Shown in pieces: positions 8,524-16,992 of a stretch of DNA of 64,000 nt. The notes beneath the pieces were generated by a model, which saw only the letters and a program-made list of their open reading frames with translations, did no database searches and was not told the origin of the DNA. The first letter of the stretch is position 1. Every line of letters begins with the position of its first letter. The position numbers and the translations under genes were made by a program. This DNA is from Paenibacillus endoradicis (GTDB lineage: Bacteria; Bacillota; Bacilli; Paenibacillales; Paenibacillaceae), in NCBI RefSeq assembly GCF_024721975.1, contig NZ_JANQBB010000001.1, forward strand, positions 62,001-126,000, written 5' to 3'.

Positions 8524-9051
8524 GTGTCAAATTCATCTACTAACTTTAAAGATTATATTCGTGTAATCGAGGATTTCCCGACGCCAGGGATTCGTTTCAA
8601 AGATATTACAACACTATTGAAAGATGGACCAACTTATAAAGCGGCTATCGTTGAGCTTCGTAAATTAGTTGAGCATCTTCAAATTGACGTTATTGCTGGC
8701 CCTGAAGCACGTGGTTTTGTTATTGGAGCTCCACTAGCACTTGAGCTAGGAGTCGGTTTCATTCCTATTCGCAAAAGTGGTAAATTACCAGGTGAAACGA
8801 TTAGTGCTAGTTATTCGCTAGAGTATGGTACTGATCAACTTGCTATGCACAAAGATGCTATTGAACCAGGTCAACGTGTACTTATTGCTGATGATTTATT
8901 AGCAACAGGTGGTACAATTGCAACTGTTATCGATCTTATTAATCAAGTTGGTGGCGAAGTAGTAGGAACAGCGTTTTTAATTGAGCTTTCATATCTTGAG
9001 GGCAGAAATAAAATAGAAGGCGTTGAGGTTCAATCCTTAATGACTTATTAG
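8524..9051 (+). CDS. apt: Adenine phosphoribosyltransferase
   Basis: 175 aa, GTG start at 8524 with only a weak AAAGGG RBS. Residues IEDFPTPGIRFKDITTLLKD are the typical Apt N-terminus, and VLIADDLLATGGT is the PRPP-binding loop. Salvages adenine to AMP with PRPP. The small gap to recJ (39 bp) suggests co-transcription; the recJ-apt-relA order is standard in Bacilli. A hairpin with T-run follows. Confidence 0.95.
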   Translation: MSNSSTNFKDYIRVIEDFPTPGIRFKDITTLLKDGPTYKAAIVELRKLVEHLQIDVIAGPEARGFVIGAPLALELGVGFIPIRKSGKLPGETISASYSLEYGTDQLAMHKDAIEPGQRVLIADDLLATGGTIATVIDLINQVGGEVVGTAFLIELSYLEGRNKIEGVEVQSLMTY

Positions 9052-9076
9052 TAATAATACTTAGTATTTGGCGATA

Positions 9077-9136
9077 GGCCGACTACCCTTGCAGAGCAAT
9101 CGAATTGATCTTGCATGAGGTAGCGGTCTGTTTTTT
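9077..9136 (+). terminator. Terminator after apt
   Basis: A long imperfect stem (GGCCGACTACC pairing with GGTAGCGGTC, inner CAAT/ATTG) followed by TGTTTTTT. Confidence 0.75.
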
Positions 9137-9147
9137 ATAACGGTACA

Positions 9148-9177
9148 TTGACGTAATAGGTATGTAACAGGCATAAT
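9148..9177 (+). promoter_or_regulatory. Sigma-A-type promoter of rel
   Basis: TTGACG (9148-9153), 18-bp spacer, CATAAT (9172-9177); 63 bp before the rel start. Confidence 0.65.
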
Positions 9178-9240
9178 AATTAGAAATAGAAGAAAAGTAG
9201 CTCGGACTTTAGATAGACTAGCTTGGGAAGGGATCTTATC

Positions 9241-11427
9241 ATGGGCATAGAGCAATTAATTGAAAAAGCATCAATCTATATGAAAGAACAAGATCTCAAG
9301 CTGATTAGAGAAGCCTATGATTTTGCGGATCAAGCTCATTCAGGGCAAGTACGTAAATCAGGTGAGGCTTATATATTACATCCTCTAACAGTTGCAGATA
9401 TCGTCTTAGATATGGGTATGGACGTGTTGTCGATCGTGACGGCTCTACTTCATGATGTCGTGGAAGACACAACTGTCGATCTTGAGACCGTTCGTGAGAA
9501 ATTCGGCGAAACTTGTGCGATGCTTGTAGATGGATTGACGAAACTAGAAAAAATTAGGTTCCAATCGCGTGAAGAACAGCAAAATGAAAATTATCGAAAA
9601 ATGTTTGTTGCTATGGCACAAGACATTCGAGTTATTCTAATTAAATTAGCTGATCGACTTCACAATATGCGTACGTTGAAATATCAATCTGAGGAATCTC
9701 AGCGTAGAATTGCCTATGAAACACTTGAAATATTCTGTCCTATTGCTCACCGCCTTGGTATTTCTGCTATCAAATGGGAAATGGAAGATATTGCATTACG
9801 TTACTTGAACCCTCAGCAATACTATCGTATTGCTAATTTAATGAAGAAAAAACGTGTTGAACGTGAAGCGTTTATTGAAGATGTTGTTAACCGTATTCGT
9901 GAAAAGCTAGCGGAAATGGGTATCGAGGGTGATATTTCAGGACGTCCGAAGCATTTGTACAGCATTTATCAAAAAATGACAACACGCAATAAGCAGTTTA
10001 GCGAAATTTATGATTTATTTGCTATTCGCGTAATTGTTGAAAATATAAAAGATTGTTACGCTACGTTAGGTATCATTCATACGCTTTGGAAACCGATGCC
10101 AGGTCGCTTCAAGGACTATATTGCAATGCCTAAAGCGAATATGTATCAGTCCCTCCATACGACGGTTATTGGTCCGAATGGTGAACCGACAGAAGTGCAA
10201 ATTCGTACTTGGGATATGCATCTTACATCCGAGTATGGTATAGCTGCTCACTGGGCTTATAAAGAAGGTAATGTTGTTCCAGATGGTAGCTTTGGCGATA
10301 AAATGACATGGTTCCGTGAAATTCTGGAATTACAGAATGAGACACAAGATGCGGCAGAGTTTATGGAATCCTTGAAAATGGACTTTTTCTCTGATCTAGT
10401 ATTTGTGTTTACGCCTAATGGTGAAGTTATTGAGCTACCGGCTGGTTCTGTACCTTTAGATTTTGCATTCCGCATTCACACTGAAGTTGGTAATCGTACG
10501 ATTGGTGCTAAAGTGAATGGCAGAATAGTCCCGCTTGATCATAAATTAAAAACTGGTGATATTGTTGAAATATTGACGAGCAAACATTCCTATGGCCCTA
10601 GCTCCGATTGGCTAAAAATTGCTCAATCTTCTCATGCACGGAGTAAGATTAAGCAATGGTTCAAGAAAGAGAAGCGTGAGGAAAATGTCGCTAAGGGTCG
10701 CGATTTAATTGAACGTGAATTGAAACGTCTTGGACTTGAGCCGCATCTCTGGATGACAGATGACAAGCTACAGGAAGTTGCTACGAAATTCACATTTAAT
10801 GATATTGAAGATATGATGGCTGCGATTGGTTTCAGTGGTATAACAGCCGCACAAATCGTAACTAAGCTTACTGAGAAACTTCGCCGTGAGCAAGAAGAAG
10901 CGAATCAGATCGAGCTAACGAAAGAAATTACTGAAATAAAAGGCAGCGCAGTAAACAAAAAAGTTAGAAATAACAATAATGGTGTTAAAGTTAAAGGAGT
11001 AGACAATTTACTTGTCCGCTTTGCCAGATGTTGTAATCCTGTTCCAGGTGACCTCATTATCGGTTATATTACACGCGGTAGAGGTGTTTCTGTGCATCGT
11101 ATGGATTGTTTAAACATTCCATTTGGCACGGATAATGAAGAGGCAGATCGTGTAATTGAAGTTGAATGGGTCGATTCTATTAATGCTAACTATAGTGTTG
11201 ATATTGAAATTACAGGTAGTGATCGCCGTGGATTATTGAATGAGGTACTTCAAGCTGTATCTGAAGCGAAAACTAACATTAGTGCAGTATCTGGACGAAC
11301 AGGTAAAAATAAGATGGCTATTATGCATATGACTGTTCTTATTAGTCATACTGAGCATCTTACTAATGTTGTTGAGAAGATTAAAAAAATTAAAGATATA
11401 TATTCCGTGCAACGGATTATGCAATAA
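9241..11427 (+). CDS. relA: Bifunctional (p)ppGpp synthetase/hydrolase Rel
   Basis: 728 aa from ATG 9241 with GGGAAGGG upstream; the in-frame TTG at 9223 overlaps the RBS and is not used. Domains in order: HD hydrolase (LLHDVVEDT, about 75-85), synthetase with the RXKD motif of bifunctional enzymes (GRFKDYIAMP, about 285-295), TGS (DLVFVFTPNGEVIELPAG, about 390), zinc-finger/helical region with CCNPVPGD, and C-terminal ACT domain (VDIEITGSDRRGLLNEVL). Makes and breaks the stringent-response alarmone on ribosomes. Own promoter; the gene precedes dtd as in Bacillus. Confidence 0.96.
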   Translation: MGIEQLIEKASIYMKEQDLKLIREAYDFADQAHSGQVRKSGEAYILHPLTVADIVLDMGMDVLSIVTALLHDVVEDTTVDLETVREKFGETCAMLVDGLTKLEKIRFQSREEQQNENYRKMFVAMAQDIRVILIKLADRLHNMRTLKYQSEESQRRIAYETLEIFCPIAHRLGISAIKWEMEDIALRYLNPQQYYRIANLMKKKRVEREAFIEDVVNRIREKLAEMGIEGDISGRPKHLYSIYQKMTTRNKQFSEIYDLFAIRVIVENIKDCYATLGIIHTLWKPMPGRFKDYIAMPKANMYQSLHTTVIGPNGEPTEVQIRTWDMHLTSEYGIAAHWAYKEGNVVPDGSFGDKMTWFREILELQNETQDAAEFMESLKMDFFSDLVFVFTPNGEVIELPAGSVPLDFAFRIHTEVGNRTIGAKVNGRIVPLDHKLKTGDIVEILTSKHSYGPSSDWLKIAQSSHARSKIKQWFKKEKREENVAKGRDLIERELKRLGLEPHLWMTDDKLQEVATKFTFNDIEDMMAAIGFSGITAAQIVTKLTEKLRREQEEANQIELTKEITEIKGSAVNKKVRNNNNGVKVKGVDNLLVRFARCCNPVPGDLIIGYITRGRGVSVHRMDCLNIPFGTDNEEADRVIEVEWVDSINANYSVDIEITGSDRRGLLNEVLQAVSEAKTNISAVSGRTGKNKMAIMHMTVLISHTEHLTNVVEKIKKIKDIYSVQRIMQ

Positions 11428-11460
11428 AGGAAAGTTCAAAAAGATTACTTATCACCACTA

Positions 11461-11601
11461 AGAAGATGGGATGATGCTAAGTTATCGAGAAGCAGAGTGT
11501 ACGTTATTGGTACACGAGCATCTAAAATGTTTCTGAAAGAAACATACATCGGAAGAGTGTGCTTTGCTTCAGGTGAATGCCATATTCGCCGACGAATAAG
11601 C
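11461..11601 (-). repeat. 110-nt structured intergenic repeat, copy R2 (inverted orientation)
   Basis: On the minus strand the copy reads CGTCGGCGAATATGG, then TGCTCGTGTACCAATAACG followed by TACAC, and ends CCCATCTTCTT. It fills the relA-dtd gap, with a small extra hairpin (TGTTTCTTTCAGAAACA) inserted beside the core. Confidence 0.7.
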
Positions 11602-11665
11602 ATCGTAGCATCACATCGTGATCATAAGTGGACTTTTTGAACATCTACTAAAGGAGTCGAACATT

Positions 11666-12112
11666 TTGAGAGTAGTTGTACAACGGAGTAAAGCAGCCAA
11701 TGTTACGATAGCTGGGGAGCAAGTTGGTGCAATTGATAAAGGACTTGTTCTGCTCGTAGGCATTACTCATGAGGATACTGAGCAAGACCTTAAGTGGATG
11801 GCGGACAAGCTCTCTGGACTTCGGATATTTGATGATGAGTCTGGTAAGATGAATCTAGATATTACCGAGGCAGGGGGCAGTATTCTTTCTGTTTCACAAT
11901 TTACTTTGTATGGTGATTGTAGAAAAGGTCGTCGTCCTAGTTTCATGAAGGCGGCAAGACCAGATCATGCTGAGCCAATGTATCATAACTTCAATGAGTT
12001 ATTACGTAATAAAGGGATCCACGTTGAAACTGGCCAATTTGGAGCAGAGATGGATGTAAGTCTTGTGAATGATGGTCCGATTACAATAATTATTGATACG
12101 GAAGAGAAATAG
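11666..12112 (+). CDS. dtd: D-aminoacyl-tRNA deacylase
   Basis: 148 aa starting at TTG 11666, 9 nt after AAAGGAG, so that the protein begins (M)[14 protein letters not shown] as in other Dtd enzymes; the frame is open back to 11618 but that extension matches nothing. Catalytic motif [19 protein letters not shown] and the C-terminal [12 protein letters not shown] (the cross-subunit Gly-cisPro-type pair in other Dtds) are present. Removes D-amino acids and mischarged glycine from tRNA. Bacillus has an amidase gene (yrvJ) after dtd, absent here. Confidence 0.93.
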   Translation: MRVVVQRSKAANVTIAGEQVGAIDKGLVLLVGITHEDTEQDLKWMADKLSGLRIFDDESGKMNLDITEAGGSILSVSQFTLYGDCRKGRRPSFMKAARPDHAEPMYHNFNELLRNKGIHVETGQFGAEMDVSLVNDGPITIIIDTEEK

Positions 12113-12230
12113 GAGCGGAATTGAAACGTTTTCTTTTTTGTAATCAACTTGTAACATAATGATAATGTCTCTTTAATATCATTAACCTATAATAAACCTC
12201 GACCCCCTTTTTAATAATATATTATTATAG

Positions 12231-12257
12231 CCTGCGGAGATGCCGCAGGTTTTTTTC
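12231..12257 (+). terminator. Terminator of relA-dtd
   Basis: CCTGCGG AGATG CCGCAGG followed by TTTTTTT. Confidence 0.92.
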
Positions 12258-12295
12258 TGCCCATTTTCCCTTTTTAGGACGAGGAATATGCTTAG

Positions 12296-12473
12296 ATGCT
12301 TATTCGACGGCGAAAATAACGTTCATTTCGGTTGTGATGACGATGAAAATGCTATGTCGCCTGCTCGACGGCGAAAATGACGTTTATCGGTCGCTGCGTG
12401 TGCTCGTGTATCAATAACGTACACCCCGCTACTCCCTTCCTAGATTCACGTCATCTTCTTGGTCCTAATAAGC
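12296..12473 (+). repeat. 110-nt structured intergenic repeat, copy R3 plus a preceding half copy
   Basis: A full unit (about 12363-12473) has arms GAAAATGACGT and ACGTCATCTTC and core TGCTCGTGTATCAATAACGT. A partial unit with TTCGACGGCGAAAATAACG precedes it (12296-12362). Lies between the dtd terminator and the hisS T-box. Confidence 0.7.
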
Positions 12474-12546
12474 GAAACACTCAACGGAGCAATGATTGCT
12501 ACGTGGTTTAGACTCTGATGCAGAGTATTCGAAGCTTTGAACGCGG

Positions 12547-12577
12547 ATCAACATCAAGTTGTTTACTTGATGTTGAT
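12547..12577. other. Isolated 13-bp perfect hairpin
   Basis: ATCAACATCAAGT (12547-12559), loop TGTTT, ACTTGATGTTGAT (12565-12577). There is no T-run on either side, so it is not an ordinary terminator. TTCGAA palindromes flank it at a distance. Function unknown. Confidence 0.5.
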
Positions 12578-12721
12578 TATGGCTGGTATCACTTCGAAGT
12601 ATAATTTGGACGTTTTATTGTTTATTTATAAGGGATTAGGAGAGACTATGTCGTAGTTCTATATTGACTTTCGTCGGTATGACAAGTAAAATATGATATC
12701 AGTAACAACTTAATATTTCAT

Positions 12722-13027
12722 TCCTTGACGGGAAGAAGTAACTCAACTCCACTATACCCAGAGATAGGTGTCAATTGGCTGAAAGCACCTTTATATGTAT
12801 TGAGTGAATAACATCCCTGAGAACATAAGATGAACGGTACTTATATTACATAAGTATGACATTAGTTTTATGCGTGTTACGGACGATAATCGTATGGAGC
12901 GAATAGCTACAACTTGAACAAGTAAAATCTTGTAAGTTGTTAGATATTCGAAAAGTGGGTGGTACCACGGGAGATAATACTCTCGTCCCTTTTGGCGGAA
13001 AGTCAGAAGGAACGAGAGTTTTTTTGT
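12722..13027 (+). promoter_or_regulatory. T-box leader of hisS (histidine-tRNA responsive)
   Basis: Stem I carries the AGTA motif at GAAGTAACTCAA, the distal CAGAGATAGGTG and GGCTGAAAGCACC motifs, and the pairing ACTCAA/TTGAGT bounding the specifier loop. A His codon CAT at 12812-12814 is the likely specifier. The T-box antiterminator sequence GTGGGTGGTACCACGG is at 12955-12970, and a terminator (ACTCTCGT/ACGAGAGT plus TTTTTTT, 12979-13026) follows. Uncharged tRNA-His should stabilise the antiterminator and allow transcription into hisS, whose start is unusually far downstream (about 430 nt). Confidence 0.9.
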
Positions 13028-13088
13028 TGTTTAGAAGTAATTCAAAATGACCACTCGTGATCACAATAGGTATCTTCCTTTTTTGCGC

Positions 13089-13318
13089 TACAACCGCAAA
13101 AATGATATCTATGGTGTCCAACGAGCTGGAAAATCCGGAATAGACCACAAAAATGAGGTCTATAACGCCCAATAAGCTGGATAAACCGAAATAGACCACA
13201 AAAATAAGGTCTATGGCGCCCAATGAGCAGGATAAACCGAAATAGACCACAAAAATGAGGTCTATAGCGCCCAATGAGCTGGATAAACCGAAATAGACTG
13301 CAAAAATGAGGTTTACTG
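13089..13318. repeat. 51-bp tandem repeat array, about 4.5 copies
   Basis: The word TAGACC recurs at 13141, 13192 and 13243, and as TAGACT at 13294, an exact 51-bp period; a diverged first copy starts near 13089. Each complete unit contains the inverted repeat ATAGACC-ACAAAAATGA-GGTCTAT followed by a (C/A)GCGCCCAATGAGCTGGATAAACC-type spacer. Because 51 is a multiple of three, the reverse strand shows a long open frame with repeated SLGAIDLIFVVYFGL, which is probably not a gene. Confidence 0.9.
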
Positions 13319-13382
13319 AGAGTGTTTAATCTTTCGAGGAATGATTTTTACTGGAGCATTTTAGAGGGATATTGATTATTGG

Positions 13383-13448
13383 CTTATGCTTCTGATGTAC
13401 TTTTCATTACGAGGAGTATATCGAGATGAATTGAAAAGTTTAAGGAGG
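13383..13448 (+). repeat. SD-proximal hairpin element, copy C (before hisS)
   Basis: Lead-in CTTATGCTTCTGATGT, ACTTTTCA (13399-13406), complementary TGAAAAGT (13432-13439), then TTAAGGAGG (SD 13442-13448). Confidence 0.7.
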
Positions 13449-13456
13449 TTATCGCT

Positions 13457-14719
13457 ATGTCGTTTAAGAAATCGCCCGGTACGCAAGATATTTTGCCAGG
13501 TAGTGTAGAAAAATGGCAGTTTGTAGAGCAGAAAGCTCGAGAAATCTGCAGTCGCTACAATTTTAGGGAAATACGTACTCCGATTTTCGAATCTACTGAA
13601 CTTTTCCAACGTGGTGTTGGTGAGACAACTGATATCGTTGAGAAAGAGATGTACACGTTCATCGATCGTGGGGAGCGCAGCTTAACGCTTCGTCCAGAAG
13701 GTACAGCAGGCGTTGTACGCTCATTTGTAGAGAACAAGCTATTTGGAGAACCAGATCTAACTAAGTTGTATTACATGGGCCCTATGTTCCGCTATGAGCG
13801 TCCTCAAGCAGGACGCTACCGTCAATTCCACCAGTTTGGGATTGAGGCTATCGGAGCTGCTGATCCTGCACTTGATGCAGAAGTGATTGCATTAGGTTAT
13901 ACCTTCTATACAGAGGTTGGACTTAGAGGTGTTGGTGTTGAGATTAATTCAGTTGGAACTCCAGCTGTTCGCGGCGCATTCCGTGAAAAGTTACTTACTT
14001 ATTTAGAACCGAAACGTGAAATTCTTTGTAAAGACTGTCAGTCTCGTATCGATCGTAATCCACTACGTGTATTGGATTGTAAAGTTGATCAAAAACACTT
14101 TACAGATGCTCCATCGATTCTTGATAGCTTAGATGAAGAATGTCAGATTCACTTTGATAAAGTGAAGCAACATCTATCCGATATGGAAATTCCATTTGAG
14201 ATTAATCACCGTCTCGTTCGTGGTCTTGACTACTATACACATACTGCATTTGAATTCAAAGCTGAAGGTATTGGTGCAATTGATACTGTTGGTGGTGGTG
14301 GTCGCTATAACGGTCTTGTTGCTGATGTTGGTGGTCCTGATCAACCGGGTGTAGGCTTCGGTCTTGGATTAGAACGTACAGTGTTATTACTTGAGCACCA
14401 AGAAACGGCAATTCCAAATCTTAATGAATTAGATGTGTATCTAATCGCTCTAGGTGAAGAAGCAGATCGTCAAGTGACGAAACTTGTGTATCAATTACGT
14501 AAAGCAGGAGTAAAAGCTGAACGTGATTACCAAGGTCGCAAGATGAAGGCTCAGATGAAGTCTGCAGATCGCTTACAGGCTCGCTATACTGCAATACTTG
14601 GTGATGATGAACTTGCTAATGGTGAGATTACGCTGAAAGAGATGGCTACTGGACTCCAACGCAAAGTCTCCTTCTCCGATCTCTCGCATGTGATCATGGA
14701 GAGTAAGCTTCGTAGTTAA
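13457..14719 (+). CDS. hisS: Histidyl-tRNA synthetase
   Basis: 420 aa, ATG 13457, 8 nt after AAGGAGG. Class II synthetase: motif 1 near GTQDILPGS, motif 2 GPMFRYERPQAGRYRQFHQ, the His-specific loop LVRGLDYYTHTAFEF, and motif 3 GVGFGLGLERTVLLL, followed by the anticodon-binding domain (about 330-420). Attaches His to tRNA-His. Expression is predicted to be under the T-box at 12722, with translation starting from hairpin element C. It is not in tight operon with aspS: repeat R4 and a 430-bp gap follow. Confidence 0.96.
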   Translation: MSFKKSPGTQDILPGSVEKWQFVEQKAREICSRYNFREIRTPIFESTELFQRGVGETTDIVEKEMYTFIDRGERSLTLRPEGTAGVVRSFVENKLFGEPDLTKLYYMGPMFRYERPQAGRYRQFHQFGIEAIGAADPALDAEVIALGYTFYTEVGLRGVGVEINSVGTPAVRGAFREKLLTYLEPKREILCKDCQSRIDRNPLRVLDCKVDQKHFTDAPSILDSLDEECQIHFDKVKQHLSDMEIPFEINHRLVRGLDYYTHTAFEFKAEGIGAIDTVGGGGRYNGLVADVGGPDQPGVGFGLGLERTVLLLEHQETAIPNLNELDVYLIALGEEADRQVTKLVYQLRKAGVKAERDYQGRKMKAQMKSADRLQARYTAILGDDELANGEITLKEMATGLQRKVSFSDLSHVIMESKLRS

Positions 14720-14720
14720 C

Positions 14721-14834
14721 TCGACTTCGAATATGCCTTTCATCGGAATTCTGCGTGTGCTCGTGTACCAATAACGTACACTCCGCTCCTCGAGTTCCTA
14801 GCTTCAAGGCATCTTCTCGGTGCTGACAAGCGAG
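14721..14834 (+). repeat. 110-nt structured intergenic repeat, copy R4
   Basis: Arms GAATATGCCTT and AAGGCATCTTC, core GCTCGTGTACCAATAACGTA, ending in CGGTGCTGACAAGCGAGA. It starts two bases after the hisS stop codon, and is the best copy to define the consensus together with R3. Confidence 0.75.
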
Positions 14835-15130
14835 AGACTCGAGGATGCATCTTCTTTGGAATTGCTTGCGAAGATGTTGCGGATGTAGCACTTCGGAGGG
14901 TACTTCTTCTTGGAAGTTGCTATGAAGTGTTTGAAGGTTATTATTGTGGGGCAACGAGGCGCTTTGCTGTCGTTGCGGCTTTGCATTCTGCAACTTGCAA
15001 CTTGCAACTTGCATCCTGCTAAGTTTGCTTTCTTGCTTCGTGCAAGCTTACCTCCTTGCTCTGCCTCCTGCAAAGCTGGGAATTAACTGCTGTAACTCCA
15101 ACAAATTTGTTGTTGAAACATATAATTATA
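14835..15130. repeat. hisS-aspS intergenic: hairpins and heptamer repeats
   Basis: Two related imperfect stem-loops (CATCTTC...GAAGATG at about 14847-14877, and AGCACTTC...GAAGTGT at about 14885-14931) share CTTCTTTGGAA-TTGCT-type cores. Then come three copies of CAACTTG (about 14998-15018) flanked by GCATTCTGC and GCATCCTGC, and several TTGCTT/CCTGC words. No gene and no T-box motif (GGGTGGNACC) is visible, so I see no specific regulator of aspS here. Confidence 0.5.
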
Positions 15131-15151
15131 ATTATGAAATGAGGATTAGAC

Positions 15152-16963
15152 ATGTCTATGCTAAAAACCGTAAACTGCGGTACTTTAACAAAAGCTGATG
15201 TTGGCACTGAAGTAACATTGAACGGCTGGGTACAACGCCGTCGTGACCTTGGTGGCGTTCTATTTATTGATTTACGTGATCGTACAGGTATCGTGCAAAC
15301 GGTATTCAACCCAGATTTCTCTGGTCAAGCACTAGAAATCGCTGATCGTGCTCGTAATGAGTATGTTCTTGCTGTGAAAGGTACTGTTGTTGAACGTGAT
15401 CCAGAAACTTTCAATGCAAACCTTGCTACAGGTGAGATCGAAGTTCGTGTTACTGAGATCGAAGTAATGAATGCAGCGAAAACTCCTCCATTCCCAATCG
15501 AAGATGGTGTTGAGGTTGATGAGTCTATTCGTTTGAAATACCGTTATCTTGACCTTCGTCGTCCGGAAATGCAAAAAACTTTGTTGCTTCGTTCTAAAGC
15601 AGCAAAAATTTTCCGTGATTTCCTTGACGGTAATGGCTTCATCGATGTTGAAACACCAATTCTTACAAAGAGTACTCCAGAAGGTGCGCGTGACTATCTA
15701 GTACCATCTCGTGTACACGAAGGGGAATTCTTTGCACTACCACAATCTCCACAAATCTTTAAGCAATTGCTTATGGTTGGTGGTATAGAACGTTACTACC
15801 AAATCGCTCGTTGTTTCCGTGATGAAGATTTGCGTGCTGATCGTCAACCTGAGTTCACTCAAGTCGACATTGAGACTTCATTCTTGTCTCAAGATCAATT
15901 GCTAGGCATGATGGAAGATCTTATGGCGAAATTGCTACTTGAAACTGTTGGTGTTGAACTTCAACTTCCATTCCAACGTATTACGTACAAAGACGCTATG
16001 AACAAATACGGTTCAGACAAACCAGATCTTCGTTTCGGTCTTGAAATCGAAGATATTACAGATATCGTTTCTACAAGTGATGTGAAAGTGTTTGCATCAG
16101 TTGCTGCTGGCGGTGGCGTTGTTAAAGCACTTAACGCTAAAGGCTGTGCAAGCTGGAGTCGTAAAGAACTTGACGATCTACAACCGTTTGCTGCTCGTTA
16201 TGGTGGTAAAGGTCTTGCATGGATTCAAATTAAAGACGGCGAGTGGAAAGGTCCAATCGTTAAATTCTTGAAACCTGAAGAAATTGCTGCACTAACTGAA
16301 CGTTTGAACGTTGAAGAAGGCGATCTACTAACATTCTCTGCTGACAAACCAAAAGTTGTTGCAGACGTACTTGGTAACCTTCGTCTTAAATTAGGTAAAG
16401 AATTGAATCTGATCGATGAGAAAGCATTCAAATTTGTATGGGTTGTAGACTTCCCATTACTTGGATACGATGAAGATGCGAAACGTTATGTAGCAGAACA
16501 TCATCCGTTCACTCGTCCTAATGAAGAGGATGTTCATTACTTCGATACTGATCCAGGACAAATTCGTGCGCAAGCTTACGATATCGTCCTGAACGGTTAT
16601 GAAGTTGGTGGCGGTTCTATGCGTATCTACAAACGTGATGTACAAGAGAAAATGTTCTCTGCTCTTGGATTCTCTATGGAAGAAGCGCAAGAGAAATTCG
16701 GCTTCTTACTAGATGCATTTGAGTATGGTACACCTCCACATGGTGGTATTGCCTTCGGTTTCGACCGTCTTGTAATGTTACTAACTGGTCGTACTAACCT
16801 TCGTGAAACAATTGCGTTCCCGAAAACAGCTAGTGCAACAGATCTATTGTGTGATGCACCTTCAGAAGTTGAATTGTCTCAACTTGAGCAACTTCATATT
16901 CGTACAGTTGTTAAGCCTAAGCCAGTTGCAGAAGCTGTAGCTAATGCTGGTAAAACTGAATAA
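15152..16963 (+). CDS. aspS: Aspartyl-tRNA synthetase
   Basis: 603 aa; ATG 15152 (a second ATG follows two codons later) with a modest GAGGA RBS. N-terminal OB-fold anticodon domain ([21 protein letters not shown]), class II motif 2 ([21 protein letters not shown]), bacterial GAD insertion (about 285-415) and motif 3 ([15 protein letters not shown]). Charges tRNA-Asp, or also tRNA-Asn if the organism uses indirect Asn-tRNA synthesis; the window cannot decide. Codon use is strikingly biased (CGT, GGT, GTT), as expected for high expression. Confidence 0.96.
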   Translation: MSMLKTVNCGTLTKADVGTEVTLNGWVQRRRDLGGVLFIDLRDRTGIVQTVFNPDFSGQALEIADRARNEYVLAVKGTVVERDPETFNANLATGEIEVRVTEIEVMNAAKTPPFPIEDGVEVDESIRLKYRYLDLRRPEMQKTLLLRSKAAKIFRDFLDGNGFIDVETPILTKSTPEGARDYLVPSRVHEGEFFALPQSPQIFKQLLMVGGIERYYQIARCFRDEDLRADRQPEFTQVDIETSFLSQDQLLGMMEDLMAKLLLETVGVELQLPFQRITYKDAMNKYGSDKPDLRFGLEIEDITDIVSTSDVKVFASVAAGGGVVKALNAKGCASWSRKELDDLQPFAARYGGKGLAWIQIKDGEWKGPIVKFLKPEEIAALTERLNVEEGDLLTFSADKPKVVADVLGNLRLKLGKELNLIDEKAFKFVWVVDFPLLGYDEDAKRYVAEHHPFTRPNEEDVHYFDTDPGQIRAQAYDIVLNGYEVGGGSMRIYKRDVQEKMFSALGFSMEEAQEKFGFLLDAFEYGTPPHGGIAFGFDRLVMLLTGRTNLRETIAFPKTASATDLLCDAPSEVELSQLEQLHIRTVVKPKPVAEAVANAGKTE

Positions 16964-16992
16964 TCGGTCGCTGGCGAAAGGAGATTAGCATT

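Noticed and set aside
12547..12577. Terminator upstream of the hisS T-box
   Set aside because: The stem is perfect but has no T-run on either strand, so it is listed only as an unexplained hairpin.
12846..13274. Minus-strand 142-aa open frame with repeated SLGAIDLIFVVYFGL units
   Set aside because: It is created by the 51-bp tandem repeat (period divisible by three) and crosses the hisS T-box terminator; no RBS and no known repeat-protein family.
13089..13318. Possible CRISPR array
   Set aside because: The whole 51-bp unit is repeated, with no unique spacers, and no cas genes are in the window.
14835..15150. T-box leader for aspS
   Set aside because: No GGGTGGNACC antiterminator motif and no terminator with T-run before aspS, unlike hisS and alaS.
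14944..15198. 84-aa frame rich in Cys and Leu before aspS
   Set aside because: Made of the CAACTTG/TTGCTT short repeats and runs into aspS out of frame; no RBS.
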